Of a DNA stretch of 64,000 bases, positions 37,230 through 48,800 are shown piece after piece (position 1 is the first letter of the stretch; each line of letters opens with the position of its first letter). A model generated the notes under the pieces. It made no database searches. It saw only the letters and a program-made list of their open reading frames with translations, and had not been told where the DNA came from. The position numbers and the translations under genes were made by a program. This DNA is from Casuarius casuarius (taxonomy: Eukaryota; Chordata; Aves; Casuariiformes; Casuariidae): NCBI GenBank assembly GCA_003342895.1, contig PTFA01000541.1, positions 1-64,000 on the forward strand. Reading direction: 5' to 3'.

Positions 37230-37540
37230 CTGGATGAAGCAGTAAGTGTAAAATTAGTGGGTAACGCTTTGCATAAATGGCATGCTCATTGAAATTTTGC
37301 AGCCAGGCCTCCAGAGGATTTATTAGATTTAACTATCACTGCAGTGTTGCATTTGAGTGAAAGGCCCAGGAAAGGGAGCATTTATCTCATCAGGATATTG
37401 ACTTGCAATATTGTTGTGCTACTTTCTGGAGATGTAATAATACAATGCAGTGTTTGCATAGCAACAAGGTAAAGGTTTCTCATTTAAATGCATGGTTCTT
37501 CCCTGAAAAAGAAAACCTAACACCATGGCAACACATAGTG
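37230..37540. promoter_or_regulatory. Candidate regulatory block with two RFX X-box-like sites
   Basis: The stretch is repeat-free. It contains gtttgcatagcaac (37452-37465), which differs from the palindromic RFX X-box GTTGCCATGGCAAC at two positions. About 60 bp on it contains ccatggcaac (37523-37532), an exact right-hand portion of the same box. RFX factors bind such X-boxes, for example at ciliary genes. Upstream phrases such as catgctcattgaaattttgc and ggatttattagatttaacta have the texture of a conserved non-coding element. Function is inferred from motifs only. Confidence 0.35.
37452..37465. promoter_or_regulatory. X-box-like RFX site
   Basis: GTTTGCATAGCAAC, a near-palindrome matching 12 of 14 positions of GTTGCCATGGCAAC. 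Confidence 0.4.
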
Positions 37541-38131
37541 ATTCCTCCATCAAATATACTTACAAAAGTGCTCTGCTAGATTTAGGCATCATTATTAAAG
37601 AGAAGAGAGATTTTTAACAAGCTTGCTTCTAATTTTTTTTTTAATATATTCACAGGCATTATTATTACCACCTTATTTATTAGCTAAGTATTTATATCTG
37701 CACAGACTCCTACAATATTCTTCCTGCTAATCTTCCTGCTCTTTTACCATCTGTCACTTCAGTGGCAACAATAAAACTGAACTTTTTTTTAACAGCCTGC
37801 TAAAATGTTGCTAAAAACAGGCAAATTCCACCCATCTGAGCTTTTAGTTAAAAAGCATGTGCGAACCTTTATGAACGTATCTAAGAATAAGGTACACAGT
37901 ATGTGCACATCTGCACTGGGAAGAGCAGTCCCTCCGCTGGTTCAGTAAGTGCTTCACCTTCCCACGCAATCTGAGTGACTGCAGAGACTGTGCATCAATT
38001 TGTGAAATGGATATAAGAGCTGCCTAGGAAAAACAGTTCTTTCAAAAGCCCAGACCTCCAAATGACAGATTTCAGAAACCAGCAAGAGCAAGTGTTTCTC
38101 AGCCATTCCCAATCCAAAAAGAGCTGGTATC

Positions 38132-38168
38132 TTTTTTTTTTTTTCTTTTTTTTTTTTGAAAAAAAAAA
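38132..38168. repeat. T13-C-T12-G-A10 tract
   Basis: T-runs at 38132-38144 and 38146-38157, then G and ten A (38159-38168). The T12/A10 junction is an inverted repeat able to form an AT hairpin on either strand. Confidence 0.95.
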
Positions 38169-38526
38169 GTAAAAAGTCTGAAAATCACCAGTTAGTTAAT
38201 AGTCAATTTTTTGCAAATGATTTTCACATGCAGCCAAAAAGGATTTTTTTCTTATTTAGCATGTATTTCTCCTCCTTTCTTTTTCCCTGTTTGCATGTGT
38301 GGGGAGCTGCTTGCACCTCTTTATCTATTGGTTGGCTGATTTTAGTCGCAGTGAACTCCCTTTGAATGTCCTATGAGCCACCAGTGGTGGACCACTGATC
38401 AATTACCGCTGATTTATATTCTGGTCAGCTGTGATGGAGAATCATGCAGACTACGCCAAAGCAGACTGGTGAAGACGGGCTTCAGTGGCGACCTCTCTGA
38501 GTAACTTCAAAATCTGATCTCCCCCC

Positions 38527-38660
38527 AGATGATATCCACACACTGCATCCTCCATGATGCCAGCAGGTCGAAGTCTCCATGCAGGCTTTCATGATGATCC
38601 TGCAATCCGTTCCAGCTTCACAGATGATGCCGCAACCAGATCCATGCTGCCTGATGAATT
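38527..38660. repeat. Degenerate GATGAT-phased repeat, about 30-bp period
   Basis: Phrases beginning gatgat or atgatg recur near 38528, 38554, 38591 and 38624. Each is followed by related text (tccacacactgcatcc, ccagcagg, cctgcaatccg, ccgcaaccagatcc). The spacing is about 26 to 37 bp. This may be the remains of a four-unit minisatellite, but identity between units is low and chance is not excluded. Confidence 0.3.
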
Positions 38661-39959
38661 TTGATCATTTTTACTGATAAGCGATTAGGGATCAGAAGGG
38701 CAAATTACTACAGTCAGTGAAAAAAAGGGGGCACTTGGGGCAGCATTTCCAAGCCTTTCAAGAGTTGTCATCATGGTACTTATTTTTCGTTTGCCTCCCT
38801 TCCCCCCCTGTGCTGATCTCAACATTGAAGCGCTGTCAAGGCAGACAAGGGAAAACAGAAAAGCAAAATTAGGATAATTAAACTCACCACCAAAACACTG
38901 CTTTTTAACAGATACTCTCCAAAGGTAAATGTGAGCTAATGTGACCTGGTTTAGCCCACAGTGGAAGAGGTCTAAGTTCAGTTGCATCTTCCTGCCATTG
39001 CCTGGCATGATGACTGCATGCACAGGCAATTACTGAGGCTTAGCAGAGGTGTGGGAACTTATTATACCATAATACCTTGATTGTGAAATTGAGCCCTCAT
39101 TCTCTTTCTACCCCATTCTGCCATCGCCCAGGTAATCTTGCATGCTCTCTTAGAGAAGAACACCTCAGGCCCCAGGAAACACTGATGTAAAATGCTGGCA
39201 TTTGCATTACTGCAAGTGTGTGGCTGCACCTTGGACTTCACATGGCAGGCTCTCTGAACAGTCACTCTCTGATCATTTTTTGACAACTTTCCTCTAATAT
39301 CGAAGACTGACTTTTAGAGCGGACGTAGTCCTCTGACTCTTGGTAAGGAAGCATGCATTGCCCCATTCATGTAGTTCTGCAACAGTGAGTAGTCTATTAA
39401 TGAATGGGCTTCGTTACACTCCCTCTGGAAGAACTTTCCCTAAAACTATTTAAGACTATATCTGCTCCAATTCTGAACATCTTTTAAATATATTTTTAAA
39501 ATATAATCTTTCCTCCAAGGAAATTGGATTTCTTTGAAGCTAAGTAAGCCATGCGGGCAACATGGCATAAAAAGTGATCATAAATAAGTCTGCTTTTTAA
39601 TATAATCCATTTAGAAAGATCTTTTATGGAGCACTCATATCTCAGCTCAAGGCAATCTTTCTTCTGGTAGGTATAGCTGTAAAATATACACATGGTGAAA
39701 GCAAAAGGACAGAATTATCTCTAATAATGAGTAGATTAATTGGCAATTTCAGCCCTCATATATGTATATGATCACTGCTTCTACCGAAGACTGCGCAGAT
39801 AACACCTTCAATTAAATATCATCGGTCAAGCCCTACTACTGCCGAAGCTGAGAGTCTTGTACTCAGCTACTGTGAGGAACTCAGAAAGGTCAGAAGAAAA
39901 TTGGTCTCCATATAAACCTGTCAAGTAGAAGGCAATTCCATATCTTTAACCCAGGCTGT
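38661..39959. other. Gene-free DNA
   Basis: Minus-strand frames at 38685-39029 (114 codons) and 39062-39286 match nothing known. No repeat is recognised. Confidence 0.5.
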
Positions 39960-40220
39960 ATTGGCATTTGAATGCAATTGTTGCAAACATGTAATTCCCC
40001 AGAATTCCCAAACTTCCGTAAAATGAAAGATTTGCCAGATTTCTAGAGGGACTATTTCCATGGGGATCAAATTAAAACACTGCTTAATTTAACATCTGCA
40101 TCTTTTACAACAAAAAATGTTTGCATCTAAATATTGCATATTCAGTGCATTTGTAATTTTTAATCATTGAGCTTTTCCTGTATCAAAGTTTTTACTCATC
40201 TAAAGCAAAAATGAGCGTGG
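39960..40220. other. Candidate conserved non-coding block
   Basis: A repeat-free AT-rich stretch with catttgaatgcaattgttgc, ttccatggggatcaaattaa and tgcatttgtaatttttaatc phrases. It is dense in ATTGCA/CAAT and TAAT cores. The call rests on texture alone and needs alignment to other amniotes. Confidence 0.2.
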
Positions 40221-42177
40221 GAGTTATAAAGAGGATTTAGCCCATATTCTGAGTCTCAGTTGGAAAATATCATTCAGAGACTTTTAGGAGAAATTGCTGT
40301 TCCAAAAACATTTTATTCTATGATGTGTCGCTCCATTTCCAACCCTATATCTCTAGGTATGAGTCATCTTCCTCTCTTCCACTTCATTTGAGCAAAACAG
40401 AGCAGTTTTGCTCTCTCTGAACGGTGCCTGTCATCTTGGAATGTGGACACCAGCCTCTAACCAACTGATAACTCTTCTGAGAGGGCAAATTTCCCAGCTG
40501 CCACTGACCCAAGTAATCCAGAGAGAAGCCCGGCTTCTTAGGTGGTAAAAGCTGACATTACAGGTGAAATTGAGCTCACCTACCTTCACAGGTATAAAAT
40601 GCTGGTGTTTACACTTGACCTAGTTGTCCCATGTTCACTTTATAAGTCAGTGAAGAGGAATAGACCTTTTCAGGGTGCAAATCAGCTGAACATGGCATGT
40701 CAACTTTTGAACAGGATGTGTTGCACCTAATTGCACCTTAACTATAGCAGCTAGACCCCTCTGACCAAAAAGGGAATCAAAGTCTTTCCCTCATGCCAGT
40801 TTCATGAAAGTTAATCCTGATTTACTTGAACAAGGGAGAAGAATGAGGACTTTTCAGGGGGGGCAAGCACCAGAACTAAGCCTTAATCAGTAACCTGGGT
40901 CAGCACAAGCCCTGAGAGATGACAAGGTTTGTCTTTCATACACATCTGTGTGTCATGCCTGGTGGGGAATGGCAAGAGGAGGTGAACAAAGTGTTAACTA
41001 AATGTCACTGAGCAGAGGAGAGACTCTCCTACCTGAAATTAGTACCAAGCCCAGCTCAGCGTTTGGATTTTCATTCCAGAGAGGCTGCAGGCTCTCTGAT
41101 GTAAATCAATGTAACTTCCTCCCCTTTCTTTGCCACACAATAGAAAAGGTAATTTCTTACTTCATGGTTAATTTATTGGACCTCTTTAGTGTTCTGCTTT
41201 GCTATGATAGATTACCTCCTTAAATCTTTTCTTCTTTTTACATCATCAGTTGCCCGTTCTCAAAATATAGTATTGTATCTTTCTGGGTGCCACTAGTTAA
41301 CAGAGCTGTGTGCAATATTCTGTGGTATTCGTGATAATGTAAATGTGGTATTTGATTGAACTATTGCCATCTAGCAGCAGAATGCATATATAGATCTATA
41401 AATATGCTACCAGGTGCTAATAAAGCCCAACACAAACCCGGGTTCATAAGTCCTTTGGAAAAAGAAAGCAAGCAAAACAAAACAGAATGAGTGTTGTTCC
41501 TTCAAAGCATATGCAAATATAAGACTACTGCATTTCTGTCCTGATTTCAAACAGTATCCATCCCCAAAATCAGTGCCTAAAGGGTGTGTAATCTGCCTGA
41601 CACTCCATAAATAAGCATAGCTCCTCTATTCTGCCTGTCTCTCTGTGCTAGCAGGTTATTCAGTTCACCTCTGGTACGGCCTGCTTTTTAATTTCCAAAC
41701 AAACAAGGTCAACAAAGCTGGCAGCTGCTAGTTAACTCAGTATAATAAGATTTTGATTGCTTTCCTGGAGCAGGGAGTATGCCAGGAGACAAGTACATTA
41801 TACTTTTGAGCAAAAGTAAAAGACCTATTTCAAGGTCTTCTTTAAATGTATTTATCTTTAAAGATAGGAATACCAAGTAATGATTAAGTAAATAATGAGA
41901 CCTTAACTTCACACAGCAAGCTGTAATAAACAAGCAGCCAGCAAGAGGGGTTATGGAGAAGCAGAGACCTTTTTTTTTAATGAGGAGGCTGACTGGCATA
42001 TCTATTCTGGAACAAAATACTGCAGAGTAATGCTTTGCTTTCCTGCTGTGATTGAAAGTAAAGGCACCTTATTCTGGAAAACAGACAAAGGAGGTATTCT
42101 CCCTTTTTACATTCAACTCGATAGTTATTCTATGCAAGGTCTTGATCTTGTAACAAACATAGTATTCTAGGAATTTT
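40221..42177. other. Gene-free DNA
   Basis: Short frames only (96 codons at most, 41709-41999 minus) without family resemblance, and no clear repeat. Confidence 0.5.
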
Positions 42178-42585
42178 TACTGGAGCAAATATTGTTCAAT
42201 ATCTTCATCAACGATCAGGGTGAAGATACAGGATGCACCCTCAACAAATTTGTGGATAATAATAAACTAGGGTGAATGGCTGACTCTCAAAGCTGACAGT
42301 GCATTCTCATTGTGAACAGGGCAAAACTTGTAGTGAGCTATGTTGTGAGGCTTTCTGGGCAGCCTGGGAGGTTCAGATTGGACAGAAGGAAAGAAAATCT
42401 TTGCTAGGAGGTAAATGTGGCTCTGGGACAGGTCACCAGAGAGACCATGGAATCTGCCTTCTTGGAGGTTTTCAGGACTCAGCTGGACCAGGCTGACCAC
42501 ATCGAATGTTGGCTCCCATCCTGTTTTAAGCAAGACTAGAGATATCTAGAGGTCCTTTCCAACCAAGGGATTGATTCTGTAATCT
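42178..42585 (+). mobile_element. CR1 LINE relic with internal deletion
   Basis: From codon 42189 one frame reads ILFNIFINDQGEDTGCTLNKF and then VDNNKLG, followed by a stop. This is the CR1 reverse-transcriptase segment leading into the FADD box, here FVDN (42249-42260), so the second catalytic aspartate is replaced by asparagine. Similarity then jumps to the 3' part: ggcagcctgggaggttcag and, near 42447, a gtggagtct-like stretch with cttggaggttttcagg. It ends ctagaggtcctttccaacc and attgattctgtaat, the decayed CR1 terminus. About 600 bp of ORF2 between the two parts is missing. The copy is inactive and clearly older than the one at 14541. Confidence 0.87.
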
Positions 42586-43259
42586 GAACTCCTCTCCAGT
42601 GTTGTTATCTATAGCTGAATCTCATCCACGTGGACATAGTTTTGATCAGTTTTGAACGTTCCCCCGTTTCATTTAGTCTGGTGCTGCTAACTGGCTGCTA
42701 CAAAACCACTGTCTTTGTGCAGACAAATTGGGAATTTCCTGAGGGAGTTGCACTGCTTGTAGAGACAGTTGTCAGTACACAATTTTCTCCTGTAGGAAAA
42801 GTTCCAGTGGGATAGTCTATATTGTCCCATTAGACTACAATTTCAATTCTGTCTGAGTCCTACAGGACTCACATTGCTGAAGAAAAATCGGGACGTGGAA
42901 ATTGAGTTGAGCACTGTAGCCAACAAGACACAGCAGGGGACTGAATTACATCTTCTGTGAGCCACACAATTGGGAAACTCAATGCAATGCTGAAATCGTT
43001 CACAATTAAGCGTTTTTGAATAGTTCAACGAAGGAACTAAACAGTCTCCTCTAGAAAGGTCAAGCTTGCTTTTGAAATAAAAATTGTGTAAATGAGGTCC
43101 TCAGTCACTTTCCTCTCAATATTTCAACTTTTCATCCTCATGCAAGATGAAAAAGCAAATACTGAACTATTGACTGAAATTTTGACTTTGAATCCACTTC
43201 ACTAATTCCCGTTGAAGATCTAAGGAGACCTGCACCTCCCTAACCTAGTTATTGTAATT

Positions 43260-43281
43260 GCAGATAATGTGCAGATAATGT
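43260..43281. repeat. 11-bp tandem duplication
   Basis: gcagataatgt occurs twice head to tail, exactly. Confidence 0.9.
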
Positions 43282-44815
43282 TCTTATAAGGTATCAAAAT
43301 AGCTTGTGATAAAAAGCCTAGACAAGGACGTTACTGCTCTCTGTACCATGTGTCCACCTTTGAAGAATTTTCTTTCAGTCTAGAAGATGGAGTTTTTATT
43401 TTGAATTCCAAGATCCTAGTTTATTTCCCAGGACAGAGTGGACTCTTCATTTGGAGGACAGAAAACAAAGAGACCACTTGCAGGCAATTAGTGTGGACTA
43501 TCTAAATATTGCAAGGAGAATCTCACAGCAGTCCTTCAAGGCTTGCTGTTCATAGGCGCCTCATCGTTACTGATGGGAGGTTTTGCTACTCCCACATGCA
43601 CAACCTGGAAGTCCCAGGAGTGGAGGGATATTTACTGTTAACCACCCATTTCGAGGAGAATGAGTACGGTTTCTCTGGAAATACTGTATGATATCAGGAA
43701 TTCCTTGAGACTAAGTGGGGGGAGCCTACTCAGATCAGCATTTCCAGAGAGGTCATGCAACTTCATGAAGATGGGGTCTTTCCACTCAGCAGGTTTTGTC
43801 CAACCAATACTTTATGAATTTCAAAACAAGAAGCCAGATTCCTAAGAAGGACACTTCTGAGAGCAGAGGCTGAGACAGAATTACTACATTTTAGGAGAAT
43901 GAAACATTTTCCCCCTTATCATATGGGGCAATTTGATAGCATGATATGCAGACGCAGCATCTGGGGAAACTTTCAAGGACTATTCCTTTTCTACCTTATT
44001 TGATCTACTTAACATATTTTCTAAGCATCACTTAGCCACTGGCTAATACACCAGGGCGTAATCTGTGTTGGTTACAGAAATCAAACTTACAGTAGTACTC
44101 ACCATCATATTACCATGATTTTAGTGTTATTACAACTTAACCTTCCTCTTTTCTACCGCCCCATATCAATTACAGCAAACTACTCAGACCATCTAAATGA
44201 CAGGATTGCATGACTTCTTTCTCAGGCCTAAATTTTTGCTGCTTGCGTTGCTGCGAAATCTGAAGGCCCAGTCTGCTCTGCAGAATTAAAAGCCAAAATA
44301 AGAAACCACCAAGGGAGTTCAATTATTTTTTACAGAAATCAGGCTGAATTCTCAGAGTCCTCTTCTGATTTCCAAGCAGGATCTTGGAAAAAGGGAAGCC
44401 TTTTCGAGGGTTGTCCTAGAAGCTCGGTGCCTTGGAGCAGAAGATCCCAGGCTCACAGGTAGCTGCTCCATGGAATTTGTGTCCTTTTCAGTTCCCCTGC
44501 CGCCGTTGTAAAGTCCACTGCAGAAACGCCAGACAGCGTTTGGTTTTGGGAGGTTATTACTATTCTTTTCTGTTTTCCAGAGCACATTCCACCCTGGTAT
44601 TTCCACTGTGTTGAAAATTGTGAAAATGTACTTTATTGAGCTGATTTGGAGCCAGCAAGATGAGGAGACCTTTGAATAGGAAATCCTGCTTTTCAAATCA
44701 GGCCACCATTCAGTGCAGTTTCCCTCATAGCCGCCTTTGGAATATCCTGCACCATTACGGTTACTGAGAGAGGCAAAGGAGAGCAATAAAAAAGAGTGGT
44801 ATAGTATTTCTTAGC

Positions 44816-44827
44816 TTTTTTTTTTTT
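44816..44827. repeat. T12 homopolymer
   Basis: Twelve T with no recognisable flanking element. Confidence 0.9.
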
Positions 44828-45077
44828 CATTCAGACTGCCTTTTGTCTTCTAAGCTTGGACTAATGCTTTATTCTATATTTTGCAAGACAGAAGCCAAAT
44901 TAGGCTATGACAAGAATCAAAAATCTTACTAAGGGGATCTCTATTGGAGTTCACTTGTAACCTCCTGGAAAGCTGAAAGATGAACAAGAAATACTTAGGA
45001 CCAGACTAATTTATTTTATACTACTCAAAACCCAAACTCACCCATCAGTCTTCTTTTAACTTAATTGCTGGGTAACA

Positions 45078-45280
45078 CAGAGTGGTAGGTAGGTTAGAGG
45101 CCTGGGAGAGACCGATGCAATGATTTCTGCTTTAGTTGCTGCTCCTCACTTGCTGGATAACCTTGAGCAAAAAGTTTCAGCTCTTTGTGACTCAATTTCA
45201 ACTCTTTGTAGTACAAGCTCTACAAGGCTGGAGCCGTCTTTTCTGTATTTTTACAGCAGCAGAACAATAATATCCCATTC
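45078..45280 (+). mobile_element. MIR-like SINE relic
   Basis: The segment opens ttagaggcctgggagagacc and gatgcaatgatttctgct. It continues ctcacttgctggataacctt, gagcaaaaagtttcag, ctctttgtgactcaatttca and actctttgtagtac, ending in a caataatat tail. The order and spacing match the MIR core, where cacttactagctgtgtgacc is followed by ttgggcaagttacttaacct, a ctgtgcctcagtttcctcat phrase and taataat. Divergence is high, as expected for this very old tRNA-derived SINE. Alignment by eye covers most of the element, so I am fairly confident it is MIR or a close relative sharing its core. Confidence 0.68.
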
Positions 45281-45419
45281 CCACTTCAGGCCTCCAGATA
45301 TTACACCGAGGTGAATAACAGATAATGTGAGGAAAATCAGCCCTGAACCATTTTTTAAAAAGCTCTAGTACCTCATTCTCATTTGTTTCTGCAATTTAGA
45401 AAACATACGTTCCACAGTG

Positions 45420-45858
45420 CACTGAGCTATTTCTAATATGCCCAGCTGTGCAGGTTGATAGGCTAGAGATAAAATGATGCTGCTAATGAAAAACAGCTGC
45501 TCATTAGTCAGGAGAAAACAGGGTAGGATGTTTAGAGATACAATTATTTTTACTGTTCTTGTCCTTTTACGGTTATACAGAAATTATATTATTATCAAAT
45601 CATGTTAGATGGCATCTCAGGTTGAACATTTTAAAAATGAATGTGGTTCATTAACAACATGATGAATATTTAAGCAGGATTACAGAGCATAATGAACTTC
45701 CTTTAATTTTTTTTAAATAGAAAAAGCCCAATAAATTTGCTAATATTTCACTGGCTAATGTCGCAATTAGGTGTGCAGCATCTTTTCCCAGATTTCTAGC
45801 ATCTCTCTTTTACTGCTGACTCTGAACTTATTTCTGATGTAAAGGGCTGAAAAGCTGC
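45420..45858. promoter_or_regulatory. Candidate conserved non-coding element with E-box/TAAT dyad
   Basis: A repeat-free AT-rich block. Its left part holds a perfect dyad, CTAATGA (45483-45489) and TCATTAG (45501-45507), whose 11-bp spacer contains the palindromic E-box CAGCTG (45494-45499). Further on are ttaacaacatgatgaatatt, caattaggtg and several TAAT cores. The combination of bHLH-type and homeodomain-type sites and the absence of repeats suggest an enhancer. Conservation and activity are not testable here. Confidence 0.35.
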
Positions 45859-45876
45859 TTTTTTTTTTTTTTTTTT
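45859..45876. repeat. T18 homopolymer
   Basis: Eighteen consecutive T. It closes the candidate regulatory block on its right side. Confidence 0.95.
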
Positions 45877-48800
45877 GAACATTTGTCGGAAACAAGCTAA
45901 TACATTAAGTCTAATTTAAGAGCTAGGCAGTCTACTCGTCTATGAGAAAACCCCTGATAAGGAAAGGAAATGGAGCCGAACAGCCCGCTCTGATGCTCTG
46001 TATCTCAAAAGTAAAACAAAATTGAAGCACAATCCTCTGGGTAACCCCTTCTTGCGATCTTATCGTGCTTCTCACAAGATCGACTAGAATCTCACAAGCG
46101 CACAAGAATTTCAGCTTTAAGATTCTGTCCCCACTTCCTTGAGAAAAAAAAAATAGTAGAAAAATAAACACACTCAAGAGCCTCGGAAACCAGAAGAAAA
46201 ATAGAAACAAGTGAATATCCCTATTTACAAAAAAAATCTTTCAAAAAAGCTGATGATTTCCTTGCCAGTGCCCCACTGTGCTAGAAAGTCTGCTGCAGAA
46301 ATTCGAATCTTCCTGCCCTGAGTGGAGTGGGCTCAGTGCTTTTGAATCTGCTCTGATCTAACAGTCTTCATCTCGACTTACTCAGCAGCAAAAGTACAAA
46401 AAGGAAAAAAAGAAAAAAGAAAAATAAGATTGATTGAAGTTCTGTGCAAGTCTCAGGGACCAAATCCTTCTCATGTGCTATCTCTTAATAATACTTACAG
46501 TCTGAAGGCAGGGATATCCAAAGACAGAATTGTAGGCAGACCCAAAACATCCACATTAGATAGTTCTGCAGAAGGTTTTTAAATCAGATAGGTCTTCTTG
46601 AAAATATTGTCATCCAAAATGACTTTTGGCAGAAAGATGCCTTATAGCAGATGCTGTCTGAGTAAGGATCCCAGGACAGAAGGGGAATGGGAGCAGCCTC
46701 CACCGAGGACATCTTGGAAATACTGCAGTAGCACTTCGAGACACCCACTTCTGAAAGAAAATAGAGAGCTGGTAAAAGCAATTAAAATATCATAGGACGT
46801 GCATGGGACAAGCAAGTAAACAAAAACTGACAGTGTGGGCCTTCACATCCCTGAAAAAAAGCAAAAAACACATTGAAAATGGTATTTTACTCCAAATTTT
46901 ATTATTTCATGTACTGAATATATTTTCTTCCATAAACCAAAACTGGTGAAATTAGAGAATTAGTTCACTGACACTTTCTGTAGGGGGAAAGAGGTTATTC
47001 CCTAGTTATCTCCAATAGCAAATCAATAAATCAGGAAGAGGACACAGCTCTTCTATGGTCTAGCAAGACCAGAACTGGAAGCAGTGATGCCATCAAAATA
47101 CTAATTCATTTATCTGGAAGATCTGGAGTTTACCAGTACCTGTCTGTTGTGGAGAAACAGTGAAAAACTGTATCAGGGGAAAACTTCAATATCAATAAAT
47201 GCCTTGAGCCAAATCCTTTTTTTATCCTTCAACTGCAGGTAAAATAAAAAAGAGAAATTATCTGTAGTAACTCAGAACCCCAACCTTGGGACAGAAGTCT
47301 TTCTGCAAGATGCTGCACAAACATCAAATAAAAAGAAAGTTCCAGTCCTAGAAATCTAATAGGCTAAGTATCTAATAAAAGATAAACAGATAGAGGTAGA
47401 CATCAGGCAGGGATGAGAACTTATTGGTCATCTGTACAGGCAAGACTTGTAATGTGTTTACAGGCTACCTGTTGTCAAATTTTTTGTGGGTATCACAAGA
47501 ACAAAGAATTTTGAAGAATAACGGAAGAGCTTTGCAAGTGCAGAGGAATAATTCTTCTTGAAAATGAGGGCCAAAGTATAAGGCACAAATATAAGAGGGA
47601 AAGTAGCATAACACTAAATAGAGTAACCTTTTGAGACTGCATGGGAAATGACAAATAGGGCAGTGAAGAGGGAAAAAAATAAAGAAAATAAGTAGCAAAC
47701 ACATTTGAAAGTGAGGGCTAGCAATTCCCAAATGAATCCAGTTGTCCCTCCAGTGAAACTACCCCTGAGATGCAGGGTAAGTAGTGTTTGCGTGGCGTTA
47801 TTGAATCTCCCCACATCTGTGGCTCAGACTGTCACTGAGCTGGACAGTTTTTTGCTAGTATCTGGATACTTGGAAAAGCTGTAATCTTCGGGACCACTCC
47901 ACTGGCCAACAGCACTAGCAGGCTAATACTCTTTCCCTGAACCAGACCCCGGAGGATGCTTGAGCACACGCTACTCTATCCCATGGCAGCTAAAACAGAA
48001 GAATCAGTGAGCACGTTTGCATCATATCAGCTTGAGCCACTATAGCAAAGACCTAGCTATTGTTCTCCTACTGACTAAAAACATCATTTTGCTTACAATA
48101 CTGAGTAAATAGTATATAATAGCAATCTACGCCAAGCCCACTCACTCTGCTCCTCTCCAGCTGGCCTCTTCTTTTATCATCGTGCTGATAAAGCAGATCA
48201 CCTAAATCTGCTTTAGAAGTCAGTCCCCAAGCTGAAAACTTAGCATGGAAATGGCCAATTTGAAAAACAAAACAAATCATTTTTCTAAGGTCTAGTCTCC
48301 GTGGGGTAGGAGGCTCCAGCAAGGCTCTGCAGCATTATGCTACCTACTTGGAACAGCTTCCTTTCGCAAAATAATAATCTCTACAGCATTCAAGGTAATA
48401 AGCAGCAGTTTAGTCTGATTAAACATCTTAGCATCAACTGGAAAAAAAACATATTATTGTGAGCAGAATGCATAATCTACTTTTTTTTCTCCTCTTTTTT
48501 TCTTTTTTTTTCCAAATCTGCTATTTGTTATAGCAGGGAGGTAGTTTTCCCAGTATGGTTTCATCACTGGTGACCTTTAGGAGTTTTGCAGCTCAGCTGC
48601 AGCCCTCATTCTCTGCTCTCCTGCTGTTCTGCTCCAGATTTTGCATCAGAGCTGTCTCAATACCTCAGGTCCATCTTGTAATACATTGATTCACCCACTC
48701 CTAGACCACTGCAAGCTTCAAAATGATTTATGTCCCCTGTGGTCAGCCCGCTGAGACTTGCAGTCAGGCCATCTCAAGCTGTAGGAAGACCTTGAAGATG

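Larger units (their letters stand above)
42586..45077. other. Gene-free DNA
   Basis: The 144-codon minus-strand frame at 44352-44786 begins with TTG and has no upstream ATG in frame. It resembles no known protein. A small 11-bp tandem duplication (gcagataatgt) lies at 43260-43281. A T12 run is at 44816-44827. Confidence 0.5.

Noticed and set aside
44352..44786. 144-codon minus-strand frame
   Set aside because: It starts at TTG, has no in-frame ATG near its beginning, matches no protein family I know, and is of chance length.
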